DNA of 64,000 nt from the NCBI GenBank assembly GCA_026706395.1, contig JAPOYU010000008.1:1-64000 (forward strand), in the 5' to 3' direction. The notes beneath the pieces are model-generated. The model saw only the letters and a program-made list of their open reading frames with translations, was not told the origin of the DNA and did no database searches. Origin of the DNA: Chloroflexota bacterium (lineage in GTDB: Bacteria > Chloroflexota > Anaerolineae > Aggregatilineales > Phototrophicaceae). The stretch's first letter is position 1. Each line of letters begins with the position of its first letter. Position numbers and translations under genes: made by a program. Of this stretch, positions 53,927-63,928 are shown in pieces.

Positions 53927-55517
53927 TTTCCAGCCGTAATTCGTCGGCGCGGCCCGCTAACAGAAAGTCGAGCACAATCGAATCCACGAGGCGCTCAACC
54001 GGCGCTCGGTCATCGGTGAAAACGATTTCGCTCCTGCCGAGGGGCACGATTGCGTCGGCGGCGCCTTCCAGTATTTCATAGAGCCGTGGATCGACGGAAT
54101 CTATGCGGCGCGCCGTGTTTGCGTGCAGGTTGTCCGCCGTGGTCGGCTGGACGGTCGCGACCAGGATCGTATTGAAGGACTGCGGCACGTCAATCGCGTG
54201 CACGCTGGGAAAGACTTGCAGCAAAGTGCTAGACAGCGCGTCAACCAAACGGCGGTCGGTGTCGGTACGGCCGACGTTGACGGCGACAGCGCCCTCAGCT
54301 GCGAGACGCGCTTTGACCTCGCTAAAGAATTCAACTGTGGTCAGATGCCAGGGGATATAGGGCGGGCGGTAGGCGTCTACGCCGATGACGCTGAAAGGCC
54401 CCTTGGTCTGGCTGAGCAGGAAACGGCCATCGCCAACCCGGGTCCTAAGATTCGGCATGGATACCGCGTTTATGTCGAAGTACTTGGCGCCAACGGCAAC
54501 GATCTCCGGATCCAGCTCGATTCCAGTGATGGGAATGTCGCCGTAGACAGCGCTATGCTGGCGCGGGATCGTGCCCGCGGCCAGACCAATCAGCAGGAGA
54601 GATTCGACCCGGTCGGCGCGAAACGGCGGCTCGTTGAAATAGGGCGCGGCCAGGAAATAGTCCCAAGTGCCGTCATAGAAGATTTCGGTCTCGTGCCATT
54701 GGCTGTGGACGCCTTGCCCCTCGTTGAGATAGAGATAACGGTAGCCGGCGGCGTCTTCCTGGACTTGAATATAGTTGTAAGCGCTTTCGCCGTCATATAG
54801 CAGTTCTGATCCAGTTGCGGCGGGACGCAGCGGACCGGCAAGCGACTCAGTCGCGAGAAGCGCGATGACAACGAGCATAATCAGGTAGAGCAGGGCGCGA
54901 CGCGCATTGAGGGAGAACAGAGCGGCGGAGCCAACCGCAAACAGGATGCCGGAGAAGAGGAGAAAGGTGCGCGCAGTGCCGATTTCGGGAATAGTGATGA
55001 GCACCGGCAGGAAAGTACCGAACAAGCTGCCGAGTGTGCTTATGGCGTAGACCTGGCCGGCGACCTTACCGCTGTTCGCGAGATCAGTCACCGCCAGGCG
55101 AATCACGAATGGCGACACGGTGCCCAGAAGCGTCACCGGCAGCGAGAACAGGAGCAGGATTACGACGAAGGAACCGAGGGCGACGGCCGCCTCGGCGCCA
55201 AATACAGCTTGTGCCGCTCGTGTTATGATGGGGCGCGCTAAGAGCGGGATTAGGGCGCTGAGGAAAGCCGCCCACAGAATGACTTGCAGTAGCACATCGA
55301 CGCGCGGAAAGCGATCCGCCAGGCGGCCGCCAAGGAAGTAGCCGACCGTCAAGTACAGCAGCATCAGACCGATGACATTGGCCCAAACCAGGTTGCTGTT
55401 GCCGAAGACATTGCCCAGCAGCCTTGATGCCGATAGTTCGATCGCCAGGGTTGTCATACCGCTGACGAAGGCGATCACATACAGGCTGCGCTTGCGGAGT
55501 TGTCTTGTGTGTTCCAA
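53919..55517 (-). CDS. Fused MFS-like membrane / spermidine-synthase-like protein
   Basis: The 532-residue protein has about eight to ten membrane segments up to residue 215 (MFS-like, ending around SLAGPLRP) and a C-terminal spermidine-synthase-type Rossmann domain. The latter has LLIGLAAGTIPRQ, then ITGIELDPEIVAVGAKYF and RVGDGRFLL in place of the usual DGxxxL motif. It is typical of the fused family, whose substrate is unknown. It overlaps the DUF1461-like gene. Confidence 0.85.
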   Translation of the reverse strand: MEHTRQLRKRSLYVIAFVSGMTTLAIELSASRLLGNVFGNSNLVWANVIGLMLLYLTVGYFLGGRLADRFPRVDVLLQVILWAAFLSALIPLLARPIITRAAQAVFGAEAAVALGSFVVILLLFSLPVTLLGTVSPFVIRLAVTDLANSGKVAGQVYAISTLGSLFGTFLPVLITIPEIGTARTFLLFSGILFAVGSAALFSLNARRALLYLIMLVVIALLATESLAGPLRPAATGSELLYDGESAYNYIQVQEDAAGYRYLYLNEGQGVHSQWHETEIFYDGTWDYFLAAPYFNEPPFRADRVESLLLIGLAAGTIPRQHSAVYGDIPITGIELDPEIVAVGAKYFDINAVSMPNLRTRVGDGRFLLSQTKGPFSVIGVDAYRPPYIPWHLTTVEFFSEVKARLAAEGAVAVNVGRTDTDRRLVDALSSTLLQVFPSVHAIDVPQSFNTILVATVQPTTADNLHANTARRIDSVDPRLYEILEGAADAIVPLGRSEIVFTDDRAPVERLVDSIVLDFLLAGRADELRLEND

Positions 55518-55590
55518 GTCGTATCGTCGAAGCTAGCCAGAATCGGGCGGGACGTGTCGGTCATTATGTGCCTAGCAGGTTGAAAAATCA

Positions 55591-56331
55591 ATGAGCGTAG
55601 TCATCCGCAGAGCGACGCCGCATGATGCGGTTGCCATTGCGGCAATTGTTCTGGAAGCCTTCGGCGAGAGAATCAACGAGGAATCGGGCCGTGTCGCGCG
55701 GGTGCTGAGGCAGAGCGACAACTTCGTCGCTGAGAGCGATGATCGAGTGGTCGGATTTGTCGGGAACTTCCTGACGCGCTCGGGATCCGGCAGGCTGCGT
55801 TTTGAACTGGATTTGCTGGCGGTCGCTCAGGATGCCCGCGGCGGCGGAATCGGTGCGGTGTTGGTGGACGCCAGTATAGAAGCGGCCGCATCGGCGAAAG
55901 TTGACGTGATCCGTACACTCGTCGCCTCGCGCAATGCGGCGATGCAAAGGCTATGCCGGTCACGGGGCTTCAGGCGGGATCCGACGCGTCACGTATTATT
56001 TGTGACGGACGCGCAGGTTTGGGGGGGCGCCGATATGGAAGCCACTGAATCGCTTGAAGGAGTGGTTACAGGGGAAGCAAGCAATACTTCTGAAGCATAT
56101 CTGATACCGGTCGAGACATTGACCTATAGCGGGATCTGGCTGGAAGGCGGAATAAGGAAATCTGCGATAGACGAAGCCAGAAGACTCGCGTACGACGGGG
56201 GCATGTCACGCATCGGCGCGGTTCTGCCGCAGTCCGACGAAGGCGCAGTTAAACTTCTCGCGACAAATCGATTCGACCGCGTCGGCGAATTCGACTGGTG
56301 GACGATCAAGACAGGAAGCGGTCGATCTTAA
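55591..56331 (+). CDS. GNAT-family N-acetyltransferase
   Basis: The first 145 residues are a GNAT fold with the acetyl-CoA loop in DARGGGIGAVLVDASIEAA (about 86-104) and the late RSRGFRR. A second, less conserved half (about 150-246) may be another acetyltransferase-like domain, as in two-domain GNATs. The substrate is unknown. Its 3' end overlaps the opposing amine oxidase gene by 26 bases. Confidence 0.82.
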   Translation: MSVVIRRATPHDAVAIAAIVLEAFGERINEESGRVARVLRQSDNFVAESDDRVVGFVGNFLTRSGSGRLRFELDLLAVAQDARGGGIGAVLVDASIEAAASAKVDVIRTLVASRNAAMQRLCRSRGFRRDPTRHVLFVTDAQVWGGADMEATESLEGVVTGEASNTSEAYLIPVETLTYSGIWLEGGIRKSAIDEARRLAYDGGMSRIGAVLPQSDEGAVKLLATNRFDRVGEFDWWTIKTGSGRS

Positions 56332-57451
56332 ATAGCTGATCGTTGTGCGGCGTGGAACCTTCCAGCACGATGTCGGTCAGTATCTTGCCGATGATCGTGC
56401 TGAATTTGAAGCCGTGTCCGCTGAAGCCGGCGCCGATCACAACATGCTTGAATTCGGGATGGGCATCGACGATGAAGTGCTCGTCCGGCGTCGTGGTGTA
56501 AAGGCAGATGCGGCTTTCGCGTACGGGCGCGGCAGCGATTCCCGGGATGTGCGTCTGCATGAAAGGGCGCAAGGCATCGACATTGCTTGCATCGGGTTCG
56601 CGGCTGATTTCTGCTGGGTGACGCGCTTCCGAGCCGCCATGAAAGGCGATCTTGAAGCCGGAGGCGTCGTGCGAGGGAATACCGTATACCGATTCGGGAA
56701 AGAGCCCGCTGACATGGGCGATCCAGACTGGGCAGCGCTCCGCTTCGTATTGAGCCATATCGGCCGGCGCCATGAAATTCAATTGACAGCGCAATGGCAG
56801 AAGCGGCAAGTTTATGCCGGTCTGATTGAGCAATGATTTCGCCCAGGCGCCCGCTGTGATGACCAGCTTGCCGGCAGCGACTGCACCGCGCGTAGTCTCG
56901 AGTTCAACTGCGTCGGACCGGACCAGGATGTTCCGTACGATGACATTGCCCCTGATAACTACGCCGTTTTCGCGAGCCAGCTTGAGGTGCGCCAAGACGG
57001 CTTTGGATGCGGCGATGAATCCGCTGTCCGGTTGATAGAGTACCGCGAAGTCATCAGCAAAACTGAACTGGGGGAAGCGATGTTGCGCGGCCTGCGGCGA
57101 GAGCAAGTCGTGGCTGATGCCGCTGGTCTTCACTGCCGCAACAGTTGCGAGGAAGGTGGGATCGTCGGCGGGCCCGAAATCGATGCCGCCAGTTTGAACA
57201 TAAAGTGTCTCGCCCAGGAGGTTTTGAAGCTCGAACCAAAGCGGAAATGTATCGCGCATCAACTCGACATATTCCGGATGATCGTATGAGTAGCGGATGA
57301 TACGCGAGTAGCCGTAGGAGCTGCCCATACGGTGATCCAGTTCAAACTGCTCAAGCAGAAGAACCCTTTGTCCGCGCCTGCTCAGGTAATATGCTGCGGC
57401 GCTGCCCATAGCGCCCGCGCCAATCACTATGGCATCGTATGTTTCAGTCAT
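56306..57451 (-). CDS. Sarcosine / N-methyl-amino-acid oxidase-like flavoenzyme
   Basis: The 381-residue DAO-family enzyme has the FAD motif DAIVIGAGAMGSAAAYYL, the MSOX/SolA-type SSYGYSRIIRYSYDHPEY, a likely covalent-flavin Cys in RICLYTTTPDEHF (about residue 318), and the terminal GAGFSGHGFKFSTIIG. Monomeric sarcosine oxidase and N-methyltryptophan oxidase share these features, so the exact substrate cannot be decided. It makes hydrogen peroxide and formaldehyde when demethylating. Confidence 0.88.
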   Translation of the reverse strand: MTETYDAIVIGAGAMGSAAAYYLSRRGQRVLLLEQFELDHRMGSSYGYSRIIRYSYDHPEYVELMRDTFPLWFELQNLLGETLYVQTGGIDFGPADDPTFLATVAAVKTSGISHDLLSPQAAQHRFPQFSFADDFAVLYQPDSGFIAASKAVLAHLKLARENGVVIRGNVIVRNILVRSDAVELETTRGAVAAGKLVITAGAWAKSLLNQTGINLPLLPLRCQLNFMAPADMAQYEAERCPVWIAHVSGLFPESVYGIPSHDASGFKIAFHGGSEARHPAEISREPDASNVDALRPFMQTHIPGIAAAPVRESRICLYTTTPDEHFIVDAHPEFKHVVIGAGFSGHGFKFSTIIGKILTDIVLEGSTPHNDQLFKIDRFLS

Positions 57452-57476
57452 ACGGTTGGCCCTTGTCCATCAATAG

Positions 57477-58730
57477 CTAAGCGGGTCTCTGTTCGAGGGC
57501 GGCGGCGATGTCATCGTCCTTTCCCACCCGAATGGTAGGAATCTTGGCCAATTGCAGCATACCGCGGAAGCTGCTCGAATCCAACTGGGCGTTAAAGGTT
57601 TGAGGGTCAATGAAGACGCAGATGGGACGGATCCCGCGGCGTATGAGAACTTGGGCTTCGTGAAGCCATTCCTGCTGCAAGGACGATGTGATAATCATGA
57701 CGGTGGTGCCACGCATGAACTGGTGAGTTTCCAGTGAGAGCACTTCTCGCAGGGAGAGATTGGACGTGCTGCGCGCAACTGCCAGCGCCTGAAAGATCCG
57801 CGTCAACTGTCGGTTACCGCGATCCGGCGCGAAGATTTGTCGGTGAGGTGTGTACGCGGCGTAGCCTACGACGCGTTCATCATCTATGAAGTATTTGGCA
57901 AGCGACGCCGCAATGATAGCGCCGTACTCCTCGGTGGATGGCGGGATGCGTACGGGTGAGGGGATGTAGCTGCTATAGCGGCTGGCCCGCTTGAAAGCGG
58001 GATCCTCGACTAGTGAAGCGGCTGAAAAATCGCTGAAGAGCCAGATATCGACCAGCGGATCAAGCTCGAATTCCTTAACCATGATGTCGCCAGTTCGGGC
58101 GGTTGAGCGCCAATGGATGCGGTTGATGCTGTCTCCGGGCACATAGTCGCGGATGCTGCTGGCGTTGGTCGTGACCTGGTGGGTCAGTTGGCGCTGGGCA
58201 TCACCGCCGGAGAGGAAACCAACCGGCAATTCGACTCGGTTCAGTTCAACGGTCATGGGATAGACCATCACACTGTCGGTGGCGCCGACGCGGCGCGGCG
58301 AACGGAATAAGCCAAAGGGATCGCCGCTAATGACGGTTAGCGGTCCGAGTTGGAATTCCCCGCGCGCGGCGCAGATTGTTTCGACTTCCCAGGTGTAATT
58401 ACGTTTGCCGAGAAGAGTGGGCACGATATGGCTGGCGTGGTGGCCGGGCAGGTTGGAGTGATCGCGTATCTCCAGCCAGAGTTTAGGCAGGATGCCGGTC
58501 TTGCGGACGGCGAATGACTCAGCGAAGACGCGCCCAACCTGGGAGCGGCGCGCCCGCGTTGTACGACGCAGGGCGATCCCGCGTAGGGAAAGCCAGGTCC
58601 AAAGCAGCGACAGCAGCATGACTGCGCCGATCAGGTAGGCAATGTTGAAGATTTCAGCCCGGCCGGTGAATAGCCCGGCAAGTAGACTGATAATCGCCAG
58701 CATGTAGAGTGCGTTGCGGCGGCCGGGCAT
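57477..58730 (-). CDS. DUF58-domain membrane-associated protein
   Basis: The 417-residue protein has two N-terminal membrane segments (about 10-50) and a DUF58 domain with the DPFGLFR signature and RDYVPGDSINRIHWRSTARTG (conserved core RDYVPGDSINRIHWRS). DUF58 proteins pair with MoxR ATPases and often aid assembly of enzyme complexes or metal centres. The MoxR gene lies six bases upstream on the same strand, so the two are one operon. Confidence 0.9.
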   Translation of the reverse strand: MPGRRNALYMLAIISLLAGLFTGRAEIFNIAYLIGAVMLLSLLWTWLSLRGIALRRTTRARRSQVGRVFAESFAVRKTGILPKLWLEIRDHSNLPGHHASHIVPTLLGKRNYTWEVETICAARGEFQLGPLTVISGDPFGLFRSPRRVGATDSVMVYPMTVELNRVELPVGFLSGGDAQRQLTHQVTTNASSIRDYVPGDSINRIHWRSTARTGDIMVKEFELDPLVDIWLFSDFSAASLVEDPAFKRASRYSSYIPSPVRIPPSTEEYGAIIAASLAKYFIDDERVVGYAAYTPHRQIFAPDRGNRQLTRIFQALAVARSTSNLSLREVLSLETHQFMRGTTVMIITSSLQQEWLHEAQVLIRRGIRPICVFIDPQTFNAQLDSSSFRGMLQLAKIPTIRVGKDDDIAAALEQRPA

Positions 58731-58736
58731 AAGACG

Positions 58737-59735
58737 TTAGCGCACGGATGACCCGGGGACGGGAGTATTTTGGAGTATGTCCTGAACGACGGTGCGGGAC
58801 GTGATGTTTTTGATGCGCGCGGCCGGGCCGACGATGATGCGGTGGGCCAGGGTGACTTCGGCAAGGGCTTTGACGTCATCGGGAATGACAAAGTCGCGCC
58901 CGGTCATGGCGGCCCGCGCCTGTGCAGTCCGGAATAGGGCCAGCGAGCCGCGGGGGCTGCTGCCCAGGTAGACGTCAGGATGCCGCCGTGACGCGGTAAT
59001 CAAGTTGATGATATATTGCTGGACTTCATTAGCGACGTAAACGTCCTTGATCTGCTGCTGTGCGGAGAGCAGTTCCTGCAGAGAGACCACCTGTTGAAGA
59101 TTTTGTATCGGGTGCTGATATTGCTGCGAGGCGAGGATCCTGAGTTCGTCGGGCGGCTGGGGATAGCCGATTTGAATGCGGATGAGAAAGCGATCGAGCT
59201 GGGCTTCCGGCAAGGGGAATGTGCCTTCATATTCGATTGGGTTTTGAGTTGCCATAATGAGGAAGGGATTGCTGAGGCGGTAGGTGACGCCGTCCACAGT
59301 CATCTGGCTCTCTTCCATGGCCTCGAGGAGGGCGGACTGGGTCTTTGGTGTGGCGCGGTTGATCTCATCAGCCAAGACGATTTGCGCCATGATCGGGCCG
59401 GGACGGAATTCAAATTCGCGGGTCTTGGGGTTGTAAATCGAAACGCCGGTGATATCGGAGGGCAGCATATCGGGCGTGAACTGGATCCGGTTGAAACTGC
59501 AGCCGACGGCGCGAGCGAGTGACTTCGCCAGCATGGTCTTGCCGACACCGGGAATGTCTTCCAAAAGGATATGGCCGCGGCAGAGCAGGCCAAGCGTCGT
59601 CAGTCTGATCTCGTTGGACTTTCCCAATATGACCTGGCCGACGCTGCTGGTTATGCGTTCGGCGATTTCCTGAACCGTCGCCAGAGTTTGCCCGGCCTGC
59701 GCGGTACGGCGGGTCGTTCTGTATTGTTCACTCAT
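58737..59735 (-). CDS. MoxR-family AAA+ ATPase
   Basis: The 332-residue protein has Walker A in [16 protein letters not shown] (about residues 57-72), Walker B ADEINRA, sensor [11 protein letters not shown] and the arginine-finger-rich [12 protein letters not shown], which place it in the MoxR branch. It probably acts as a chaperone for the DUF58 partner's client. A minus-strand TATACT (around 59773) with an ATTTGGCTxx direct repeat nearby could be the promoter. Confidence 0.93.
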   Translation of the reverse strand: MSEQYRTTRRTAQAGQTLATVQEIAERITSSVGQVILGKSNEIRLTTLGLLCRGHILLEDIPGVGKTMLAKSLARAVGCSFNRIQFTPDMLPSDITGVSIYNPKTREFEFRPGPIMAQIVLADEINRATPKTQSALLEAMEESQMTVDGVTYRLSNPFLIMATQNPIEYEGTFPLPEAQLDRFLIRIQIGYPQPPDELRILASQQYQHPIQNLQQVVSLQELLSAQQQIKDVYVANEVQQYIINLITASRRHPDVYLGSSPRGSLALFRTAQARAAMTGRDFVIPDDVKALAEVTLAHRIIVGPAARIKNITSRTVVQDILQNTPVPGSSVR

Positions 59736-59840
59736 TCAGTTGCGTCCAGTTGCACGAACATATCTGATATTAGTATAGCCAAATGCAGCCAAATGACAGC
59801 CTGCGCCAACCCTTCGTTTGGGATTCCCTATGAGCATGGC

Positions 59841-59868
59841 TTGTCGACTCTGGCGCAACAAGTATAAT
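59841..59868 (+). promoter_or_regulatory. Promoter for the roadblock-pyrG genes
   Basis: TTGTCG (59841-59846) and a perfect TATAAT (59863-59868) are 16 bases apart. The first gene starts at 60031, so a leader of about 155 bases is made. The remainder of 59736-60030 shows no gene. Confidence 0.65.
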
Positions 59869-60030
59869 GAATCTCAGCAAGATGCTATATGGCAATTTTG
59901 CACGCCGAGTGTTTCTGCCCGAAGTCCAGCGTCACAAATTAGCACCTGAAATCGGGGTCTAGGTATAGGCGAGTATTGGTATTGGACAGGCATGACGGGC
60001 GAGTTTGTCGCGTGGGTGGGAAGGTGACCC

Positions 60031-60402
60031 GTGATCGCTTCAAGGACGGACGGTGTAATCAAGCAGCTAGACAGGTTACGGACGATTTCACCGGATATTG
60101 AAGTCGCGGCCGTCGTCAGCATAGAGGGTTTGATCATTGCGCGCTCGATGGCTGAAGAGCTGGAAGATGAGCGACTGGGGGCGATGTCTGCGGCGATGTT
60201 GGCGCTGGGCGAGCGGATAGCGGACGAGTTGGGACGTGGACCACTCGATCAGGTGACGATTAAAGGCGAAGAGGGTTATGCCGTTTTGATGACGGTGGAT
60301 GAAAGTTCAGTCTTGTGCGTGCTTGCCGCTGATGAGGCGAAACTCGGGCTGGTGTATTTGGACATGTGGCGAACTGTGTCCGACCTGCGCGAGTTGAACT
60401 AG
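60031..60402 (+). CDS. Roadblock/LC7-domain protein
   Basis: The 123-residue protein shows the roadblock/longin-like fold: an N-terminal helix (DGVIKQLDRLRTI), EVAAVVSIEGLIIARS, then AMSAAMLALGERIADELGRG and a late LCVLAADEAKLGL strand. Bacterial members often regulate small GTPases (MglB type) or act as dimeric scaffolds. No MglA-like GTPase is seen here. It starts with GTG and sits 61 bases before pyrG, so they may be cotranscribed. Confidence 0.85.
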   Translation: MIASRTDGVIKQLDRLRTISPDIEVAAVVSIEGLIIARSMAEELEDERLGAMSAAMLALGERIADELGRGPLDQVTIKGEEGYAVLMTVDESSVLCVLAADEAKLGLVYLDMWRTVSDLRELN

Positions 60403-60463
60403 ATAAATGCGACTGGAAAGTGCGCGTGCATAATTGAACGCGAATAGGGATGGGCGGAGAGCT

Positions 60464-62116
60464 GTGAGACCAAAGTATATCTTTTGCACTGGTGGAGTGG
60501 TCAGTTCGGTCGGCAAGGGGCTGACGGTTGCGGCGATCGGTCGCATCTTGAAGGCGCGCGGATTGAAGGTCGCCATCCAAAAGCTGGATCCTTATCTGAA
60601 TGTTGATCCGGGGACGATGAGCCCATATCAGCATGGCGAAGTATTTGTCACTTCTGACGGAGCCGAGACAGATCTCGACCTGGGACATTACGAGCGCTTT
60701 GTCGATGAGCATGTGAGCCGGCTGTCGAATATCACGGCGGGGCAGGTCTATCTGACTGTGATCGAAAAAGAGCGCAAGGGCGACTATCTGGGCGGGACGA
60801 TCCAGGTGGTGCCGCATATTACGAATGAGATCAAACGCTGCATCAAGCTGTTGGGAAAACGAACTAACGCCGATGTGGTCATTGTAGAAGTTGGTGGCAC
60901 GGCCGGAGATATCGAGAGTTTGCCGTTTCTTGAAGCGCTGCGGCAATTGCGCACCGAATTGAAGCGGCGCGATACCTTGTACGTGCATGTGACGTTTTTG
61001 CCGCATATCGGGGCGACAGACGAATTGAAGACCAAGCCGACGCAACATAGCGTACGCGAACTGCGTGGCATCGGCATTCAGCCGAATGTCATTATCGCCA
61101 GGACTGATTTTCCTGTGAACAAGGAGATCGTCAACAAGATCGCGCTATTCTGTGACGTTGACGAAGACGCGGTCATACCTTTAGAGACAGCGGACAACAT
61201 CTACGCCGTGCCGTTGATGATCGAGGAGACCGGCCTGGGCGACTTTATTCTTAATCGCTTCCGACTCGAGGCGGGGCCGCCGGACCTTCATGAATGGCAA
61301 GATATTGTGGGCAAGTGTCGCGCGGTGAAGGACAAGCTGCGCGTTGGCATTGTTGGCAAGTATGTCGAACTGCGTGACGCCTATATGTCGGTGAAGGAAT
61401 CGATTGTGCACGCGGCCGTTCAGCTTGATCAAGATGTCGAGATACGCTGGATTCATTCCGGCGAGCTTGAAAAGGGCAAGCGTCTCGACGAGTTGAATGA
61501 GCTGGATGGCATCATTGTGCCGGGAGGCTTCGGATATCGAGGCATTGAAGGCAAGGTTGAGGCGGCGAAATACGCGCGGGAGCAAAAGGTGCCGTACCTT
61601 GGTCTTTGCCTGGGGATGCAGGTCATGTGCATCGAATATGCGCGGAATGTCTTGGGCCTTGAGGATGCCAACAGTTCCGAGTTTGACGTCAGCACGCCGC
61701 ATCCGGTTATCGACCTGATGCTGGAGCAGCGCGCGATTACAGACATGGGCGGCACAATGCGCCTCGGTGAATACCCATGCGTGCTGCAGCCGAATTCTGC
61801 CGCGGCGCATGCCTATGGGACTGAGGAAGTGCTAGAGCGTCACCGCCATCGCTTTGAGTTCAATAATAACTATCGTGAGATTTTCGCCGCTAATGGCGTC
61901 AGCTTCAGCGGTTTGAGCCCTGACGGTATTCTGGTGGAAATCTCTGAGTTGCAAGATCATCCATTCATGCTTGGCTGCCAATTCCATCCGGAGTTCCTCA
62001 GCCGCCCCAATCGCCCGCATTCGCTGTTTTCGGCGTTCATTCAGGCGGCGATTGAGTATCGTGACGAGCTTGGTCGAGTAGGGAAAAGGTCCAGCCTAGG
62101 TCTTGACCGGGCCTAA
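60464..62116 (+). CDS. pyrG: CTP synthase
   Basis: PyrG makes CTP from UTP, ATP and glutamine. The synthase domain begins RPKYIFCTGGVVSSVGKG, and the glutaminase domain has the nucleophile Cys in LCLGMQVM and the triad HPEF in CQFHPEFLSRP. At 550 residues it is full length. GTG at 60464 was chosen as it gives the family start; a TTG ten codons upstream is possible. An ADA-like gene follows 93 bases later. Confidence 0.97.
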   Translation: MRPKYIFCTGGVVSSVGKGLTVAAIGRILKARGLKVAIQKLDPYLNVDPGTMSPYQHGEVFVTSDGAETDLDLGHYERFVDEHVSRLSNITAGQVYLTVIEKERKGDYLGGTIQVVPHITNEIKRCIKLLGKRTNADVVIVEVGGTAGDIESLPFLEALRQLRTELKRRDTLYVHVTFLPHIGATDELKTKPTQHSVRELRGIGIQPNVIIARTDFPVNKEIVNKIALFCDVDEDAVIPLETADNIYAVPLMIEETGLGDFILNRFRLEAGPPDLHEWQDIVGKCRAVKDKLRVGIVGKYVELRDAYMSVKESIVHAAVQLDQDVEIRWIHSGELEKGKRLDELNELDGIIVPGGFGYRGIEGKVEAAKYAREQKVPYLGLCLGMQVMCIEYARNVLGLEDANSSEFDVSTPHPVIDLMLEQRAITDMGGTMRLGEYPCVLQPNSAAAHAYGTEEVLERHRHRFEFNNNYREIFAANGVSFSGLSPDGILVEISELQDHPFMLGCQFHPEFLSRPNRPHSLFSAFIQAAIEYRDELGRVGKRSSLGLDRA

Positions 62117-62209
62117 GCGGTTGGACCATGCCGCGAACCGCCGGAAACGCCAACTGGCAGCGGCCATTTGTAGAAACCGACACTGCCGGGAGAATACTGA
62201 GAAAAATTG

Positions 62210-63244
62210 ATGTCGCTGCGTGAATTCTTGACTGCCATACCCAAAGTAGAGTTGAACCTGCAGTTGACAGGTGCGCTGCAGCGGGAAAGCCTGGTTATGA
62301 TTGCCAAGCAGAATGGCGTCCCGTCTATGCGGGAAGACTTCGAGGAATGGGTTGCTTTGTTTGACCGTCCCGACTATGCGCGGATCGACGCCATAGCGCG
62401 GGAGACCGGCAGCTGGGCAATGTATCCGGAAGACATTGCTTTGATGGTCTACGACATCGGCGTTGCGCTTTTCAAGCAGAACGTGGTATACGCCGAAATC
62501 GTGGTGGCGCCGCCGGACTTCGTCGGCTCAGCGCATATGAACTTCGATACGTTTGTAGCGGCGCTGAATGATGGGCGGGATCGCGCACTGCGTGGCTGGA
62601 ACGTCGACATGGCCTGGATCCTCTGCATCCCTCGTGACAATCCGCGCTCCGGTGATGAAGTGTCTCGCTGGGCGACCAGCCCGGAGGCGCGCTCGGCCAA
62701 TGTGGTTGCCTTGGGGCTGACGGGACCGGAAGACGCGCAGCCGATTGGACAATTCCGGCGCGCCTTCGATACCGCGCATAAAAAGGAGATCAATACTGTT
62801 GTGAGCACCGGCAGCGATTCAGGCGGAAGCAGCGTACATGAAACGATGGAGGAGCTTAGTCCACAGCGCTTGACGGACGCCTGGGGCATTGTCAAGGACG
62901 ATGCTATGCTCAAACTACTGGCGGAGAATGGGACTGCGCTATGTCTGTCGCTAAGCCGCGCGCAGCGACTGGGCTTGGTCAAGAAGGCGGGTGATTATCC
63001 ATTGCGTCAGCTAATCGACCGGGATGTCAATGTCGCGCTGTCAACTGGCATGCCAATACTTTATCAATCGACGTTGATCGACGAATACATTATGGCGCAC
63101 GAAGAATGCGCACTTGGAATTGATGAACTGATTCAGCTATCGCGCCGCTCGATTGAACTGTCCTATATGGATGCGGAGAGTAAGGAAGCGCTTCTGCGAC
63201 GGTTTGACTTCGAAATGAAAGCTGCGCGCGCCAAATGGCTTTAG
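62210..63244 (+). CDS. Adenosine-deaminase-fold protein lacking catalytic residues
   Basis: The 344-residue protein aligns along its length with adenosine deaminases (IPKVELNLQLTGALQRESL at the start, then a DEYIMA stretch late). However, the zinc and catalytic residues are gone: the HxH is Asn16-x-Gln18, the HAGE motif is replaced by STGS (Ser199, Ser202), the later His is Asp223, and the DD pair is Gly280-Met281. It is thus very unlikely to be a deaminase; ligand binding or a structural role is likelier. It follows pyrG. Confidence 0.85.
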   Translation: MSLREFLTAIPKVELNLQLTGALQRESLVMIAKQNGVPSMREDFEEWVALFDRPDYARIDAIARETGSWAMYPEDIALMVYDIGVALFKQNVVYAEIVVAPPDFVGSAHMNFDTFVAALNDGRDRALRGWNVDMAWILCIPRDNPRSGDEVSRWATSPEARSANVVALGLTGPEDAQPIGQFRRAFDTAHKKEINTVVSTGSDSGGSSVHETMEELSPQRLTDAWGIVKDDAMLKLLAENGTALCLSLSRAQRLGLVKKAGDYPLRQLIDRDVNVALSTGMPILYQSTLIDEYIMAHEECALGIDELIQLSRRSIELSYMDAESKEALLRRFDFEMKAARAKWL

Positions 63245-63270
63245 GCAGGCGAATGCGCTTTTTTAATGTT

Positions 63271-63708
63271 CTATTCCACAGGTGTGACGGTGATATTCCC
63301 GAAGCCACTGTCGTCAATCGGCAGCGAGATGAGTAGCCGGCTTCCGCTGTCAACTTTGGCGCGAGCCTCATGCCCCTTGACCGGCACTGACAATTCGACA
63401 TTGCGGGTCACTGCGCCAAATCGGCGCTCTTGCAAATGATAGCGGGCGTTGGTCGGGGTCGTCTCTGGCTCTGTCCGCAGTGATATCGTAAGCACGTTGG
63501 ATTCCAGACTGATCTCAATGCTGTTCTTGACCATTCCGTCAATAGCTTGCGTAGTAATATGAAGATTGCCGTCCGCTTCGTACATGTCGAGCGTAAGTTC
63601 TTCTGAACTGCTCGTCATCGTACGGATGCCTCTTTCGACTGTCTTCGTTATCTGCTCACCCAGATTTTGAAGCTCCTTCATCGGGTCGAATCGTGGTTCG
63701 TAGGTCAT
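63271..63708 (-). CDS. Hsp20/alpha-crystallin-like protein
   Basis: The 145-residue protein has a short helical N-terminus (MTYEPRFDPMKELQNLG) and a beta-sandwich: LTLDMYEADGNLHITTQA, then VLTISLRTEP, YHLQERRFGAVTRNVELSVP, and LLISLP. This matches the alpha-crystallin domain layout (the ERRFGxxxRxxxLP pattern), although the C-terminal IxI tail is replaced by NITVTPVE. It is probably a small heat-shock-type chaperone. Confidence 0.8.
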   Translation of the reverse strand: MTYEPRFDPMKELQNLGEQITKTVERGIRTMTSSSEELTLDMYEADGNLHITTQAIDGMVKNSIEISLESNVLTISLRTEPETTPTNARYHLQERRFGAVTRNVELSVPVKGHEARAKVDSGSRLLISLPIDDSGFGNITVTPVE

Positions 63709-63928
63709 CGGGGCTCCTCGTCTTTCGGTCCGTTCTCAAAACATTATACGTATTCGCGTCAATTTAGTCGCGGGCGATGAATCGGCGCGGCGCGGCTCAG
63801 TCTACACGTCCTGCCATAATCCGCCGTCTTGTACTCGAATTGGACCATGCGAGCACTTTTCAATGCTTTACGATCTTGCGCGATTTGGTTATGATTCGCC
63901 GAACTCGGACGTTTAGAGCGGATTGCAG

